DNA of 42,324 nt from Draconibacterium orientale (GCA_020719165.1 DYQT01000004.1:1-42324); one strand, 5' to 3'. Shown: positions 1 through 7,721, counted from the stretch's first letter. Made by a program: numbers and translations. The notes: generated by a model not told the origin, from the sequence alone.

Positions 1-1774
1 GGGAAGACTTCGTCGCGCCTCTGCCATGGATTTCGACGATATCCTGTTTAACATGAACATCCTTCTGCGTGATTTCCCTGATGCGTTGTACAAATATCAG
101 CAGAAGTTCCACTACATACTGGTCGACGAGTATCAGGATACCAACTTTGCCCAATATCTCATCATTAAAAACCTGGCCGCCAACAACGAAAATATTTGTG
201 TGGTAGGCGACGATGCGCAGAGTATTTACGCCTTCAGGGGTGCAAACATTCAAAATATCCTGAATTTTAAAAGCGATTATCCCGACCATCGGGTATTCAA
301 GCTTGAACAAAATTACCGGTCAACAAAAACCATCGTCAATGCAGCCAATAAGATAATCGGCCATAATAAAAATCAAATTTTCAAAGAGATATGGACGGAG
401 AACGATGAAGGTTCGCGAATCCAGCTGATTATGGCCTCCACCGACAACGAAGAGGCAAACCTGGTTGCGCAATCCATCTTTGAAAACAAGATGAACAATC
501 AGCTTCAGAACACCGCATTTGCCATTCTTTACCGAACCAACGCCCAGTCGCGTGCCCATGAAGAGGCGCTGAGGCGGCTCAACATCCCTTGCCGCATCTA
601 TGGTGGCCTCTCTTTTTACCAGCGAAAGGAGGTCAAAGACCTGCTTTCCTATTTCCGGCTTACCATCAACAACCGCGATGAAGATGCTTTGCTGCGAATC
701 ATCAACTTCCCTGCGCGTGGCATCGGAAAGACTACGCTGGAGCGGCTTGTGGTAATGGCAGATGAGCATAAAAAGAGCATCTTTGAACTGATAGAAAATC
801 CTGCGGAGAACAACATCAGGCTGCCCGAAGGAACTGCCCAAAAGGTGTATGGGTTCGTCACCATGATCAAGAGTTTCACAGCCATGCTTAACTCAAAGAA
901 TGCTTACGAACTTGCCAAACACATCTCCGGTTCTTCGGGGTTGATGAAAGAGTTGTACGATGATAAAACCCCCGAAGGGGTGAGCCGTTTCGAAAACCTG
1001 GAAGAGTTGCTCAATGCGATTAAAGAGTTTTCCGAATCGCCGCGAACCAACATCGAAACCGGCGAAATTGAACCAAATGTGGTGCGAACGCTGGACGAAT
1101 TCATGCAGGATATCGCCTTGATCACAGATGCCGACAAAGGCAACCCCGACGATGTCGACCGCGTAACCCTGATGTCGATCCATGCTGCCAAAGGACTGGA
1201 ATTTAAGTATGTATATGTAGTAGGATTGGAAGAAAATCTTTTCCCGAGCATCCAATCGCTGAATTCGCGAACCGACCTCGAAGAGGAACGCCGTTTGTTT
1301 TATGTAGCCGTTACCCGTGCTCAGCAAAAACTCACCCTGTCGTACGCCCAAAACAGGTACCGCTGGGGCACTCCTACCATGTGTGAACCCAGTCGTTTTA
1401 TTAGTGAAATTCCCGAAGGGTTCATCGATTTCCCAAAGAAAAATAACACTGCCAAGCCCGGCTTTTCAAAGGAGCTCAACTGGTCGGCATCATTGCCGGG
1501 GGTGAACCTGCCGCCGAAAAAGCCAGTGATACCCAAAAATTTCCAAAAAATAGATAATGCCCCGGCTCCCGAAGATCATGCCATTCCTACAGGTCCTCCC
1601 TCTGAAGTTGAAGAAATTCAAACCGGCATGGAGGTAATTCATGAACGTTTTGGAAAAGGCAAAGTGGTGAACATTGAAGGAGCCGGTCCGAATAAAAAAG
1701 CAACGGTTTTCTTTCCTGCCATCGGGCAGAAACAGCTGTTGCTGCGATTTGCGAAGCTGAGGATTGTGGATTGA
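1..1774 (+). CDS. pcrA: ATP-dependent DNA helicase PcrA/UvrD, 3' part
   Basis: Superfamily 1A 3'-5' DNA helicase acting in nucleotide excision repair and in clearing replication and recombination intermediates. The reading frame is open to the first base (codons before ATG 26 read GRLRRASA, continuing the conserved AMDFDD segment), so the gene starts upstream and motifs Q, I (Walker A) and Ia are outside the window. Visible, numbering from the Met at base 26: motif II DEYQD (34-38), motif III GDDAQSIYAFRGA, motif IV QNYRST, motif V SIHAAKGLEFKYVYVVGLEE and motif VI EERRLFYVAVTRA. The C-terminus has the PcrA-type Tudor-like tail (GMEVIHERFGKGKV... to the end), which favours PcrA over Rep. It is followed directly by a repeat-rich gap and then the accessory island, so it is the last core gene on this side. 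Confidence 0.95.
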   Translation, partial: GRLRRASAMDFDDILFNMNILLRDFPDALYKYQQKFHYILVDEYQDTNFAQYLIIKNLAANNENICVVGDDAQSIYAFRGANIQNILNFKSDYPDHRVFKLEQNYRSTKTIVNAANKIIGHNKNQIFKEIWTENDEGSRIQLIMASTDNEEANLVAQSIFENKMNNQLQNTAFAILYRTNAQSRAHEEALRRLNIPCRIYGGLSFYQRKEVKDLLSYFRLTINNRDEDALLRIINFPARGIGKTTLERLVVMADEHKKSIFELIENPAENNIRLPEGTAQKVYGFVTMIKSFTAMLNSKNAYELAKHISGSSGLMKELYDDKTPEGVSRFENLEELLNAIKEFSESPRTNIETGEIEPNVVRTLDEFMQDIALITDADKGNPDDVDRVTLMSIHAAKGLEFKYVYVVGLEENLFPSIQSLNSRTDLEEERRLFYVAVTRAQQKLTLSYAQNRYRWGTPTMCEPSRFISEIPEGFIDFPKKNNTAKPGFSKELNWSASLPGVNLPPKKPVIPKNFQKIDNAPAPEDHAIPTGPPSEVEEIQTGMEVIHERFGKGKVVNIEGAGPNKKATVFFPAIGQKQLLLRFAKLRIVD

Positions 1775-1775
1775 A

Positions 1776-1885
1776 TGACGAGTGACAAGTGACGAATGAC
1801 GAATAAAAAGATAGAATCTGTTTTTTCTGTTAACAATTCAATTTGCAACAGTCATTCGTCAATTGTAATTCGTCACTCGTCATTC
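1776..1885. repeat. Inverted arrays of 7-base repeats
   Basis: Four direct heptamers of the form TGACRAR at 1776-1803 (tgacgag, tgacaag, tgacgaa, tgacgaa) face five heptamers in the opposite sense at 1851-1885 (gtcattc, gtcaatt, gtaattc, gtcactc, gtcattc). The two arms are imperfect inverse complements over about 30 bases with a 47-base centre. The transcript could fold into a long hairpin just after the pcrA stop, so a terminator-like role is possible but unproven. Confidence 0.75.
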
Positions 1886-2045
1886 TCCTTTAGAGTGTTA
1901 CAAAATTCTCGCCAACATGGCCCGGATAATCGCGGGTGTAATACAGCTTACCTAATGTTGAACGATTCCAAATAGCTGAATCCTTTCAAATCTTTGTCAG
2001 GATAATGTATTACTTCAATATCTTTGAAAATGAATCCAGAATACC

Positions 2046-2129
2046 AGGCACCAGTTCAAAGTCACCATTGACGATATTACACCTGCCATTTGGCGTTTGA
2101 TTCAAGTGCCTGATCCATATTCAATATAT
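2046..2129 (+). pseudogene. Remnant of a pRiA4b ORF-3-like gene (5' end)
   Basis: In the frame starting at 2052 the translation QFKVTIDDITPAIWRLIQVP continues as DPYSIY. It aligns without gaps to residues 3-28 of the intact pRiA4b ORF-3-like protein at 3232 (QLKVIIDEITPPIWRIIQIP...), with 15 of 26 residues identical by my count. The expected start codon has become AGG, similarity ends after 26 codons, and a stop lies at 2154-2156. This is best read as the decayed 5' end of a diverged paralogue left beside the DUF1016 gene. Confidence 0.7.
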
Positions 2130-2190
2130 AAACGTCACCACTGTAAATTTGGATGATGCAGAACCTTTTAACAGGAAAAACAAGATTGAC

Positions 2191-3228
2191 ATGAGTAAAG
2201 AAATTGGGAGCAACGACTTGTTCATCCAAATAAAGCAACTGATCGAGCAAAGCAAACAGCAAATTGCTATCTCGGTAAATGCTTCAATGAGTATGCTCTA
2301 TTGGCTAATTGGTAAGCAAATAAACGAGGTTGTATTGAAAAACCATCGAGCTGAATATGGCAAACAGATTGTCGTATCACTGTCACGACAATTGGAAACT
2401 GAATACGGCAATTCATTTTCCGATAAAAACCTGCGAAGAATGATGCAGTTTGCGGAAATTTTCCCCGATGAAAAAATTGTCGTATCAGTGATACGACAAT
2501 TGAGTTGGACCCATATTTTAGCAATTTTACCAATTGAAGACCCTTTAAAACGTGAATTCTATATCCAACTGTGTATTCATGAGGGATGGAGTGTCCGCAC
2601 ATTCAGAGATCGCATCCAGTCGATGCTTTATGAACGAACTGCCATCAGCAAAAAGCCAGAACAAACCATCCTCAATGATCTGGAATTGCTTAAAAACGAA
2701 CAAAAATTAAGTCCCGACCTGGTTTTCAGAGACCCCTACTTTTTAGATTTCCTGGGTTTGACCGACACCTGGTCTGAAAAGGATTTGGAAACTGCTATCA
2801 TCATTGAATTGCAGCGATTTATCATAGAATTGGGCAGCGATTTTGCATTTATGGCCCGGCAAAAACGTATAACCATTGATGATCGTGATTATCGTATCGA
2901 CCTGCTTTTTTATCACCGAAGGCTGAAATGCCTGATTGCCATCGATCTGAAAATCGGAGAATTTGAAGCGGGGTTCAAGGGTCAGATGGAATTGTACCTG
3001 CGTTACCTTGAAAAACATGAGAAGATTGAAGGCGAAAATACACCCATCGGCTTGATCCTCTGCACAGGTAAAAACGAAGAGCATGTTGAGTTGCTACAAT
3101 TGGACAAGAGCAATATCCGTGTTGCCGAATACCTGACCGCATTACCGCCACAAAAATTACTGCAAGAACAGTTGCATAAGGCGGTAGAAATTGCACAACA
3201 AAAATTAACACATAGAGAAAATAAGTAA
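2191..3228 (+). CDS. DUF1016 / YhcG-type PD-(D/E)XK nuclease family protein
   Basis: Two-domain protein of the YhcG family: an N-terminal DUF1016_N helical region (FIQIKQLIEQSKQQIAISVN..., about residues 7-150) and a C-terminal PDDEXK_nuc domain. The nuclease core is visible as YRIDLLFYHRRLKCLIAIDLK, with Asp of IDLLFY and the D-x-K of AIDLK as likely metal-site residues. Family members are predicted nucleases, common in defence islands and next to type I RM genes; substrate and partner are unknown. I chose ATG 2191 (MSKEIGSND) because AGGAAA precedes it and family similarity starts there; the frame is open from ATG 2149 (14 more codons), but that stretch overlaps the upstream remnant. The next gene starts 3 bases after the stop, indicating co-transcription. 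Two near-identical palindromic stretches lie inside it (see findings). Confidence 0.88.
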   Translation: MSKEIGSNDLFIQIKQLIEQSKQQIAISVNASMSMLYWLIGKQINEVVLKNHRAEYGKQIVVSLSRQLETEYGNSFSDKNLRRMMQFAEIFPDEKIVVSVIRQLSWTHILAILPIEDPLKREFYIQLCIHEGWSVRTFRDRIQSMLYERTAISKKPEQTILNDLELLKNEQKLSPDLVFRDPYFLDFLGLTDTWSEKDLETAIIIELQRFIIELGSDFAFMARQKRITIDDRDYRIDLLFYHRRLKCLIAIDLKIGEFEAGFKGQMELYLRYLEKHEKIEGENTPIGLILCTGKNEEHVELLQLDKSNIRVAEYLTALPPQKLLQEQLHKAVEIAQQKLTHRENK

Positions 3229-3231
3229 AGA

Positions 3232-3807
3232 ATGTACCAACTCAAAGTTATCATTGACGAAATTACCCCACCCATCTGGAGAATCATCCAGATTCCTGAA
3301 TCTTATACATTAAACAAGCTCCATCACATTATACAATTATCCATGGGATGGACTAATTCCCACCTATACATGTTTGGCGATTATGAAAACAAAATCGGTG
3401 ATCCAATCTTATGGGAAGATAGTGAGACCCCGACACTGTGGGATAAAAAGGTGAAAATTAAAGATGTACTTCTGGAAGTTGGGGATGAGTTGAAATATGA
3501 ATACGATATGGGTGACGGGTGGATGCATACGGTGGTATTGGATAAAATCGAAGAAGGGGGCGTGAAGACTGCCAAATGTATTTCCGGGAAACGAGCGGCA
3601 CCTCCAGAAGATTGTGGTGGTATTGATGGATATAAGGAACTAATTCATCATTTAAGGCATCCGGAGAAAGACGGATACATTGAACTCTTGGAATGGCTGG
3701 GAGATGATTATGATCCAGAATTGATCGACCTGAAGGCAGTGAATAAAGAGCTAAAGGGGTTGGTGAAGTATATTAAGGAGTTTGATGAAGGGAATGGGTT
3801 GAAATGA
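3232..3807 (+). CDS. Plasmid pRiA4b ORF-3-like family protein
   Basis: A 191-residue protein of the PRiA4_ORF3 family, known from plasmids and mobile regions and without an established biochemical role. Family hallmarks: the N-terminal strand YQLKVIIDEITPPIWRIIQI, the segment LHHIIQLSMGWTNSHLYMF, the acidic YEYDMGDGWMHTV and the C-terminal block CISGKRAAPPEDCGGIDGY. It starts 3 bases after the DUF1016 stop, so the two probably form one operon. No catalytic motif is evident. The frame after its TGA stays open for another 46 codons (to 3948), possibly trace of a longer ancestor or of another gene. A diverged remnant of the same family lies on the far side of the DUF1016 gene. Confidence 0.9.
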   Translation: MYQLKVIIDEITPPIWRIIQIPESYTLNKLHHIIQLSMGWTNSHLYMFGDYENKIGDPILWEDSETPTLWDKKVKIKDVLLEVGDELKYEYDMGDGWMHTVVLDKIEEGGVKTAKCISGKRAAPPEDCGGIDGYKELIHHLRHPEKDGYIELLEWLGDDYDPELIDLKAVNKELKGLVKYIKEFDEGNGLK

Positions 3808-3981
3808 CAACTGGGATTGCATATAACATGGTTCTTTGTTGGCCCTAACCAAAAAAGTAAACTGAATGGTTTCCCTTCAAGAGGAGTCTATGTTGATAAT
3901 AAGTTAGCTCAAATAAACGGGACACCGCAACTCGATCAATACCAATAAGTTTAAACGCAAATACATACTACAATCCTAAAT

Positions 3982-5538
3982 ATGACCATCCTCTCCCTCT
4001 CAACCCTCGAAACCTGGCTCTGGGACTCCGCCAACATCCTTCGGGGTTCAATAGACTCCAGCGACTTTAAAAACTACATCTTCGGGCTGCTTTTCCTGAA
4101 ACGTGCCAATGATGTTTTTGACGAAGAGGTTGAAATCATCATGAAAAAAGAGAATCTCAGCCTGAAAGATGCGGAAGATGAACCCTATTTCCGTATACCT
4201 GACGAAGCCCGGTGGGCGGTTCTTACCGCTAAAACTGAAAACATTGGTGAAGCACTTGATAAAGCATTTGCAGCCATTGAGCGGGATAACACCCAACTGG
4301 AAGGGGTTATGACCGCTATAAAGTTCGGTGACAAGGAAAAGCTATCTGATGCCGTGCTTCAACGGCTCCTAAGACATTTCAACCAGTATTCACTAAGGAA
4401 TTCCGAGCTATACACCCCTGACGTACTGGGTGATGCCTACGAATACCTGATCAAAATGTTTGCCGATGATGCGGGTAAGAAGGGTGGGGAATTTTATACG
4501 CCAAAGGGCGTTGTTCAACTTATCGTCAGGCTTCTGAAACCACATCCGAAAAACCTTGTGTATGACCCGACCTGCGGAAGTGGTGGAATGCTGATTGAAT
4601 CAGCCAAGTACATTGCGGAGAACCCCAATGGGAAGATCGGCAGCAACATCAATGTTTCATTGTTCGGCCAGGAAAAGAACCTTGGTACGTGGGCGATCTG
4701 TAAGATCAACATGATCCTTCACAATTTCATGGATGCTGATATCCGCAAGGGCGATACGTTAACCGATCCCAGGCATAAGGATGACAAGAACAACCTGATG
4801 CTGTTTGACCGTGTGATAGCCAATCCGCCATTTTCACAGGATAAATGGTGGGAGGTTGTTGAAACAAACCTGGAAAAGAAGCTCGATAAAGACGGCAAGG
4901 AGGTTGATATCACCCCGAATTACAACAAGGTTGTGGTGGATAAATTCGGAAGGTTTCAATATGGTATCCCGCCCAGAAGTTATGGTGATCTTGCATTCCT
5001 CCAGCACATGGTTGCTGTTCTGAAAGCAGATGGCAGAATGGGGATTGTGCTGCCACACGGCACACTGTTTCGTGGTGGTACAGAAGGAGCAATCCGCCAG
5101 AAATTGCTTGAAAATGATATTATTGAAGGGATTGTGGGATTGCCTTCTGCACTATTCTACAACACTGGAATCCCGGCATCGGTCTGGATTATCAATAAAT
5201 CAAAACCAGACCGGCTGAAGAACAAAGTTATCATCATTGATGCCAGCAGTGAGTTCAAAGAGGGTAAGGCGCAAAACCAGCTTGAAGATACTCATATCGG
5301 CAAGGTGATTGATGCGTATCATGGTGAAGTTGATATCGATAAATTCATGCGGGTTGTGGGGATGTCTGAAATCAAAGAAAACGATTACAACCTGAATATC
5401 TCACGGTATATTGACACCAATGAAGCCGAAGAAGAAATTGATTTGAAAAGTGTTCTGGAATCTATTGCGGGGTTGGATGAAAAAGAGAAGGCCATTGATG
5501 AGAAGTTGAGCCGGTACCTCAGGGAATTAGAATTGTAA
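3982..5538 (+). CDS. hsdM: Type I restriction-modification system, methyltransferase subunit HsdM
   Basis: Adenine-N6 DNA methyltransferase subunit of a type I RM complex (M2S for modification, R2M2S for restriction). The 518 residues match usual HsdM length. The N-terminal helical domain (LWDSANILRGSIDSSDFKNY, about 12-31) is followed by GGEFYTP (169-174), the SAM-binding motif I DPTCGSGGML (195-204) and the catalytic motif IV NPPF (281-284). The C-terminal helical tail ends in LDEKEKAIDEKLSRYLRELEL, the usual HsdS-contact region. It heads the RM locus, but its partner hsdS is about 1 kb downstream because a toxin-antitoxin pair and a short gap separate them. No TAnnTTTG promoter was seen in the 174 bases upstream. 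All catalytic motifs look intact. Confidence 0.97.
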   Translation: MTILSLSTLETWLWDSANILRGSIDSSDFKNYIFGLLFLKRANDVFDEEVEIIMKKENLSLKDAEDEPYFRIPDEARWAVLTAKTENIGEALDKAFAAIERDNTQLEGVMTAIKFGDKEKLSDAVLQRLLRHFNQYSLRNSELYTPDVLGDAYEYLIKMFADDAGKKGGEFYTPKGVVQLIVRLLKPHPKNLVYDPTCGSGGMLIESAKYIAENPNGKIGSNINVSLFGQEKNLGTWAICKINMILHNFMDADIRKGDTLTDPRHKDDKNNLMLFDRVIANPPFSQDKWWEVVETNLEKKLDKDGKEVDITPNYNKVVVDKFGRFQYGIPPRSYGDLAFLQHMVAVLKADGRMGIVLPHGTLFRGGTEGAIRQKLLENDIIEGIVGLPSALFYNTGIPASVWIINKSKPDRLKNKVIIIDASSEFKEGKAQNQLEDTHIGKVIDAYHGEVDIDKFMRVVGMSEIKENDYNLNISRYIDTNEAEEEIDLKSVLESIAGLDEKEKAIDEKLSRYLRELEL

Positions 5539-5550
5539 CGATGGAGTAAC

Positions 5551-5575
5551 ATTGTTGCGACAACGTCGCAATAAT
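5551..5575. promoter_or_regulatory. Inverted repeat, candidate antitoxin operator
   Basis: ATTGTTGCGAC and GTCGCAATAAT are inverse complements at 10 of 11 positions around an AAC spacer; the inner 7 bases (TTGCGAC/GTCGCAA) are perfect. It lies 13 bases after the hsdM stop and 27 bases before the -7 element of the toxin-antitoxin operon. Position suits an autoregulatory operator; a weak terminator for hsdM is an alternative, but no strong T tract follows. Confidence 0.45.
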
Positions 5576-5602
5576 TTACTTTTCCTTTGGAGCGTAATTT
5601 CG

Positions 5603-5610
5603 TACCTTTG
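5603..5610 (+). promoter_or_regulatory. Bacteroidota -7 element of the toxin-antitoxin operon
   Basis: TACCTTTG fits the Bacteroidota sigma-ABfr -7 consensus TAnnTTTG. It lies 62 bases before the antitoxin start. No well-placed TTG (-33) was found, so strength is uncertain. It would give the antitoxin-toxin pair its own transcription inside the RM locus. Confidence 0.5.
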
Positions 5611-5671
5611 TTTTATGCAGCGGTTAGGCTGACAAGCGAAAAAACCATAAATTTGGACAAATATTCATTTC

Positions 5672-5875
5672 ATGAAAGTTGTAAGAGAAAATAATGAAAT
5701 TAAGATCAGCCTGCCTGACGATGTTATTGATATCAGTGAAGTTCAAAATCTTCTTGATTATTTCAAATACAGGGAAATCTCCGCTAAGAGTAAGGCTACA
5801 CAAAAGGACGCTGATGATCTGGCCAATGAGATCAATAAGTCATGGTGGGATTCAAACAAACAACGGTTTGAATAA
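5672..5875 (+). CDS. Probable antitoxin of a PIN-domain toxin-antitoxin pair
   Basis: A 67-residue protein beginning MKVVRENNEIKISLPDDVID. The early beta-strand pattern followed by an acidic helical C-terminus (KATQKDADDLANEINKSWW) is typical in size and layout of small antitoxins that bind operator DNA with the N-terminus and block the toxin with the C-terminus. Assignment to a named antitoxin family is not possible from what I see; the call rests mainly on the neighbour. Its TAA stop shares one base with the ATG of the PIN-domain gene, implying translational coupling. It has its own TAnnTTTG element and an inverted repeat upstream. Inference: it neutralises the downstream ribonuclease. Confidence 0.7.
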   Translation: MKVVRENNEIKISLPDDVIDISEVQNLLDYFKYREISAKSKATQKDADDLANEINKSWWDSNKQRFE

Positions 5876-6309
5876 TGAATCTTGTTGTTGATACAAATAT
5901 TGTAATTTCCGCACTTATTACTCCTCAGGGAACTATTTCCAGATTATTGTTTAAGGACTTATCGGACGCCCAATTAATATCTCCTCATTTCCTTTTTGAT
6001 GAGATGGTTGCCAAATATGAGAAAATCAAAAAAATAACAGGCCTTGGAGATGAAAATTTGAAGGAACTTTTCTACTTGCTTGTCAAACATATTGATTTTA
6101 TTGATAATGACCTGATATCAAATGAAAATCAAAAACACGCATACGAGATAGTTAAGGATATCGACAAAAAGGATTTGCTCTTTGTAGCCTTATCTATGCA
6201 GACAGGATTTACACTTTGGAGTGGCGATTTAAAACTCGTCAATGGACTAAGAAGCAGAGGATTCAATAATGTGTTACTGACTAAAGAGATCATTGACAGA
6301 TTAAAGTAA
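5875..6309 (+). CDS. PIN-domain toxin (putative VapC-like ribonuclease)
   Basis: A 144-residue PIN-domain protein of the 'putative toxin-antitoxin system toxin component, PIN family' type. Such proteins are Mg2+-dependent ribonucleases. Candidate metal-binding acids are all present: D6 in VVDTNIVISAL, E43 in FLFDEM, D97 and D100 in DIDKKDLLFVAL, and D118 in LWSGDLKL, so it looks active. It overlaps the antitoxin stop by one base. The pair sits between hsdM and hsdS in the same direction, an arrangement that could either stabilise the RM locus (addiction) or act when the RM locus is lost or inhibited. RNA target unknown. Confidence 0.87.
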   Translation: MNLVVDTNIVISALITPQGTISRLLFKDLSDAQLISPHFLFDEMVAKYEKIKKITGLGDENLKELFYLLVKHIDFIDNDLISNENQKHAYEIVKDIDKKDLLFVALSMQTGFTLWSGDLKLVNGLRSRGFNNVLLTKEIIDRLK

Positions 6310-6321
6310 TCCCTTCTTCAA

Positions 6322-6524
6322 ATGAGTAGTGGTTCCAATAAGAAAACCCAAGACTCAGCCGGAAATAATCAGCAGTGTCTCTTGGAAATATTATCGAAAT
6401 CGCAATTAAATAACAAGTGAACCAATTGATAAAGGAATGTTTAATCAAATGTATGGGAGTTGATAAGGGAAGCCATTGGGAAGTGTTGTGGAATAAGCAA
6501 TGGATACATCCTGTTAATTTATGA
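6322..6524 (+). other. Two overlapping very short reading frames ahead of hsdS
   Basis: Frame one runs ATG 6322 to TGA 6418-6420 (32 residues, MSSGSNKKTQDSAGNNQQ...). Frame two runs GTG 6417 to TGA 6522-6524 (35 residues, containing CMGVDKGSHWEVLWNKQW). They overlap by GTGA, and the second overlaps the hsdS start by ATGA. Either these are two tiny coupled ORFs, or one small gene broken by a frameshift near 6417. Frame two, with several Trp residues, looks more protein-like than random. No family recognised. Confidence 0.3.
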
Positions 6525-7702
6525 AAAAAGGATACAAGGAGACACCGATTGGAATGATACCTGAGGATTGGAAAGCCAGAAGATTAGATTCCTTATGCGA
6601 GATATGCTATGGCAAATCTCAACATATGGTCGCTGATCCAATTGGGAAGTATGGGATTTATGGAACAGGAGGATTAATTGGTCATGCCAATAAGTTTCTA
6701 TACGACAACCCATCTGTGTTAATAGGCAGAAAAGGCACTATTGATAAACCAATTTATTTAGATATACCGTTTTGGTCTGTTGACACTATGTACTATACAA
6801 AGATCAAAGAAAATATTCACGCAAAATGGTTATTTTACTCTATTTCAACACTTCCGTTAAAACAATATAATGAAGCAACAGGTGTTCCAAGTTTGGGACG
6901 AGATAACCTTAATCGAATAAATATTCCGACACCATCATTTTCCGAACAATCCAAAATCGCCTCCATCCTCTCCACCGTTGATGATAAAATCGATGCCATC
7001 AATGAAAGAATAACCCAAACCCAGCTGCTTAAAAATGGCTTGATGCAAAGGTTGCTCACCAAAGGCATCGGGCATACAAAATTCAAAGATTCACCCATAG
7101 GAGAGATTCCTGAGAACTGGAATGTCGTGAAATTAGGGGAATATTTTGAAAAGGTAGTTGGAGGTGGTACTCCATCAAGAGCTATTGAATCATATTGGAA
7201 TGGTCATATTCCATGGGCAACAGTTAAAGATTTGAAAAAAAACATTCTGGATGATACTGAAGAATATATTACTGAAATTGGGTTAAAACAGAGTGCATCC
7301 AACTTGATTCCAAAAAACACAATAGTAATTGCTACCAGAATGGCACTGGGTAAAGCAGTCTTCTTTACAAAAGAGGTTGCAATTAATCAGGATTTAAAGG
7401 CAATCTTTACAAAGCCAGAACTTATTAAAGATTTTCTATTTCATTGGTTTGCATTGAATGCTAAAAAAATAGAAGAATTAGGTTCAGGGAGTACTGTAAA
7501 AGGTATAAGGTTGGAGGTACTACGAGCATTAGAATTAGCTTTACCACCAATCTCAGAACAACAAGGAATTTCTGTAATCCTCTCTAATGTTGATGAAAAA
7601 TTAGATATCCTTCAGGAAAAGAAAACCGAATACGAAAAGTTGAAAAAAGGCTTGATGCAGAAACTTTTAACAGGTCAAATAAGAGTAAACACCATCAATT
7701 AA
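6521..7702 (+). CDS. hsdS: Type I restriction-modification system, specificity subunit HsdS
   Basis: DNA-recognition subunit that sets the bipartite target of the HsdM/HsdR complex. The 393 residues form the usual two-repeat plan. TRD1 (about 10-145) opens with ETPIGMIPEDWKARRLDSL; the central conserved helix (KIASILSTVDDKIDAINERI... LLKNGLMQRLL) follows. TRD2 (about 190-340) opens with the matching DSPIGEIPENWNVVKLGEY and ends with a second conserved helix (VILSNVDEKLDILQEKK... KLKKGLMQKLLTG). Both target-recognition domains are full length and differ from each other, so the predicted target has two unlike halves. The start ATG overlaps the stop of a tiny upstream frame. It is separated from hsdM by the toxin-antitoxin pair. 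Confidence 0.96.
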   Translation: MKKGYKETPIGMIPEDWKARRLDSLCEICYGKSQHMVADPIGKYGIYGTGGLIGHANKFLYDNPSVLIGRKGTIDKPIYLDIPFWSVDTMYYTKIKENIHAKWLFYSISTLPLKQYNEATGVPSLGRDNLNRINIPTPSFSEQSKIASILSTVDDKIDAINERITQTQLLKNGLMQRLLTKGIGHTKFKDSPIGEIPENWNVVKLGEYFEKVVGGGTPSRAIESYWNGHIPWATVKDLKKNILDDTEEYITEIGLKQSASNLIPKNTIVIATRMALGKAVFFTKEVAINQDLKAIFTKPELIKDFLFHWFALNAKKIEELGSGSTVKGIRLEVLRALELALPPISEQQGISVILSNVDEKLDILQEKKTEYEKLKKGLMQKLLTGQIRVNTIN

Positions 7703-7721
7703 CCGTATAATTCTATTCACC

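Larger units (their letters stand above)
1775..2190. other. 416-base gap with heptamer repeats and gene remnants
   Basis: No intact gene. It holds, in order: a heptamer array and its inverted partner (1776-1885); a minus-strand open fragment ending with a stop at 1890-1892 and reading KLYYTRDYPGHVGENFVTL just before it, not recognised; and a plus-strand remnant of a pRiA4b ORF-3-like gene (2046-2129). No clear TAnnTTTG promoter was seen ahead of the DUF1016 gene. The content suggests a site where genes have been inserted and lost. Confidence 0.6.

Noticed and set aside
320-1351. Minus-strand open frames within pcrA
   Set aside because: They lie opposite a clear helicase gene with conserved motifs and show no family likeness.
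2149-2190. Longer start for the DUF1016 gene
   Set aside because: The extra 14 codons overlap the pRiA4b-like remnant and lack family similarity; ATG 2191 has a better upstream AG-rich site.
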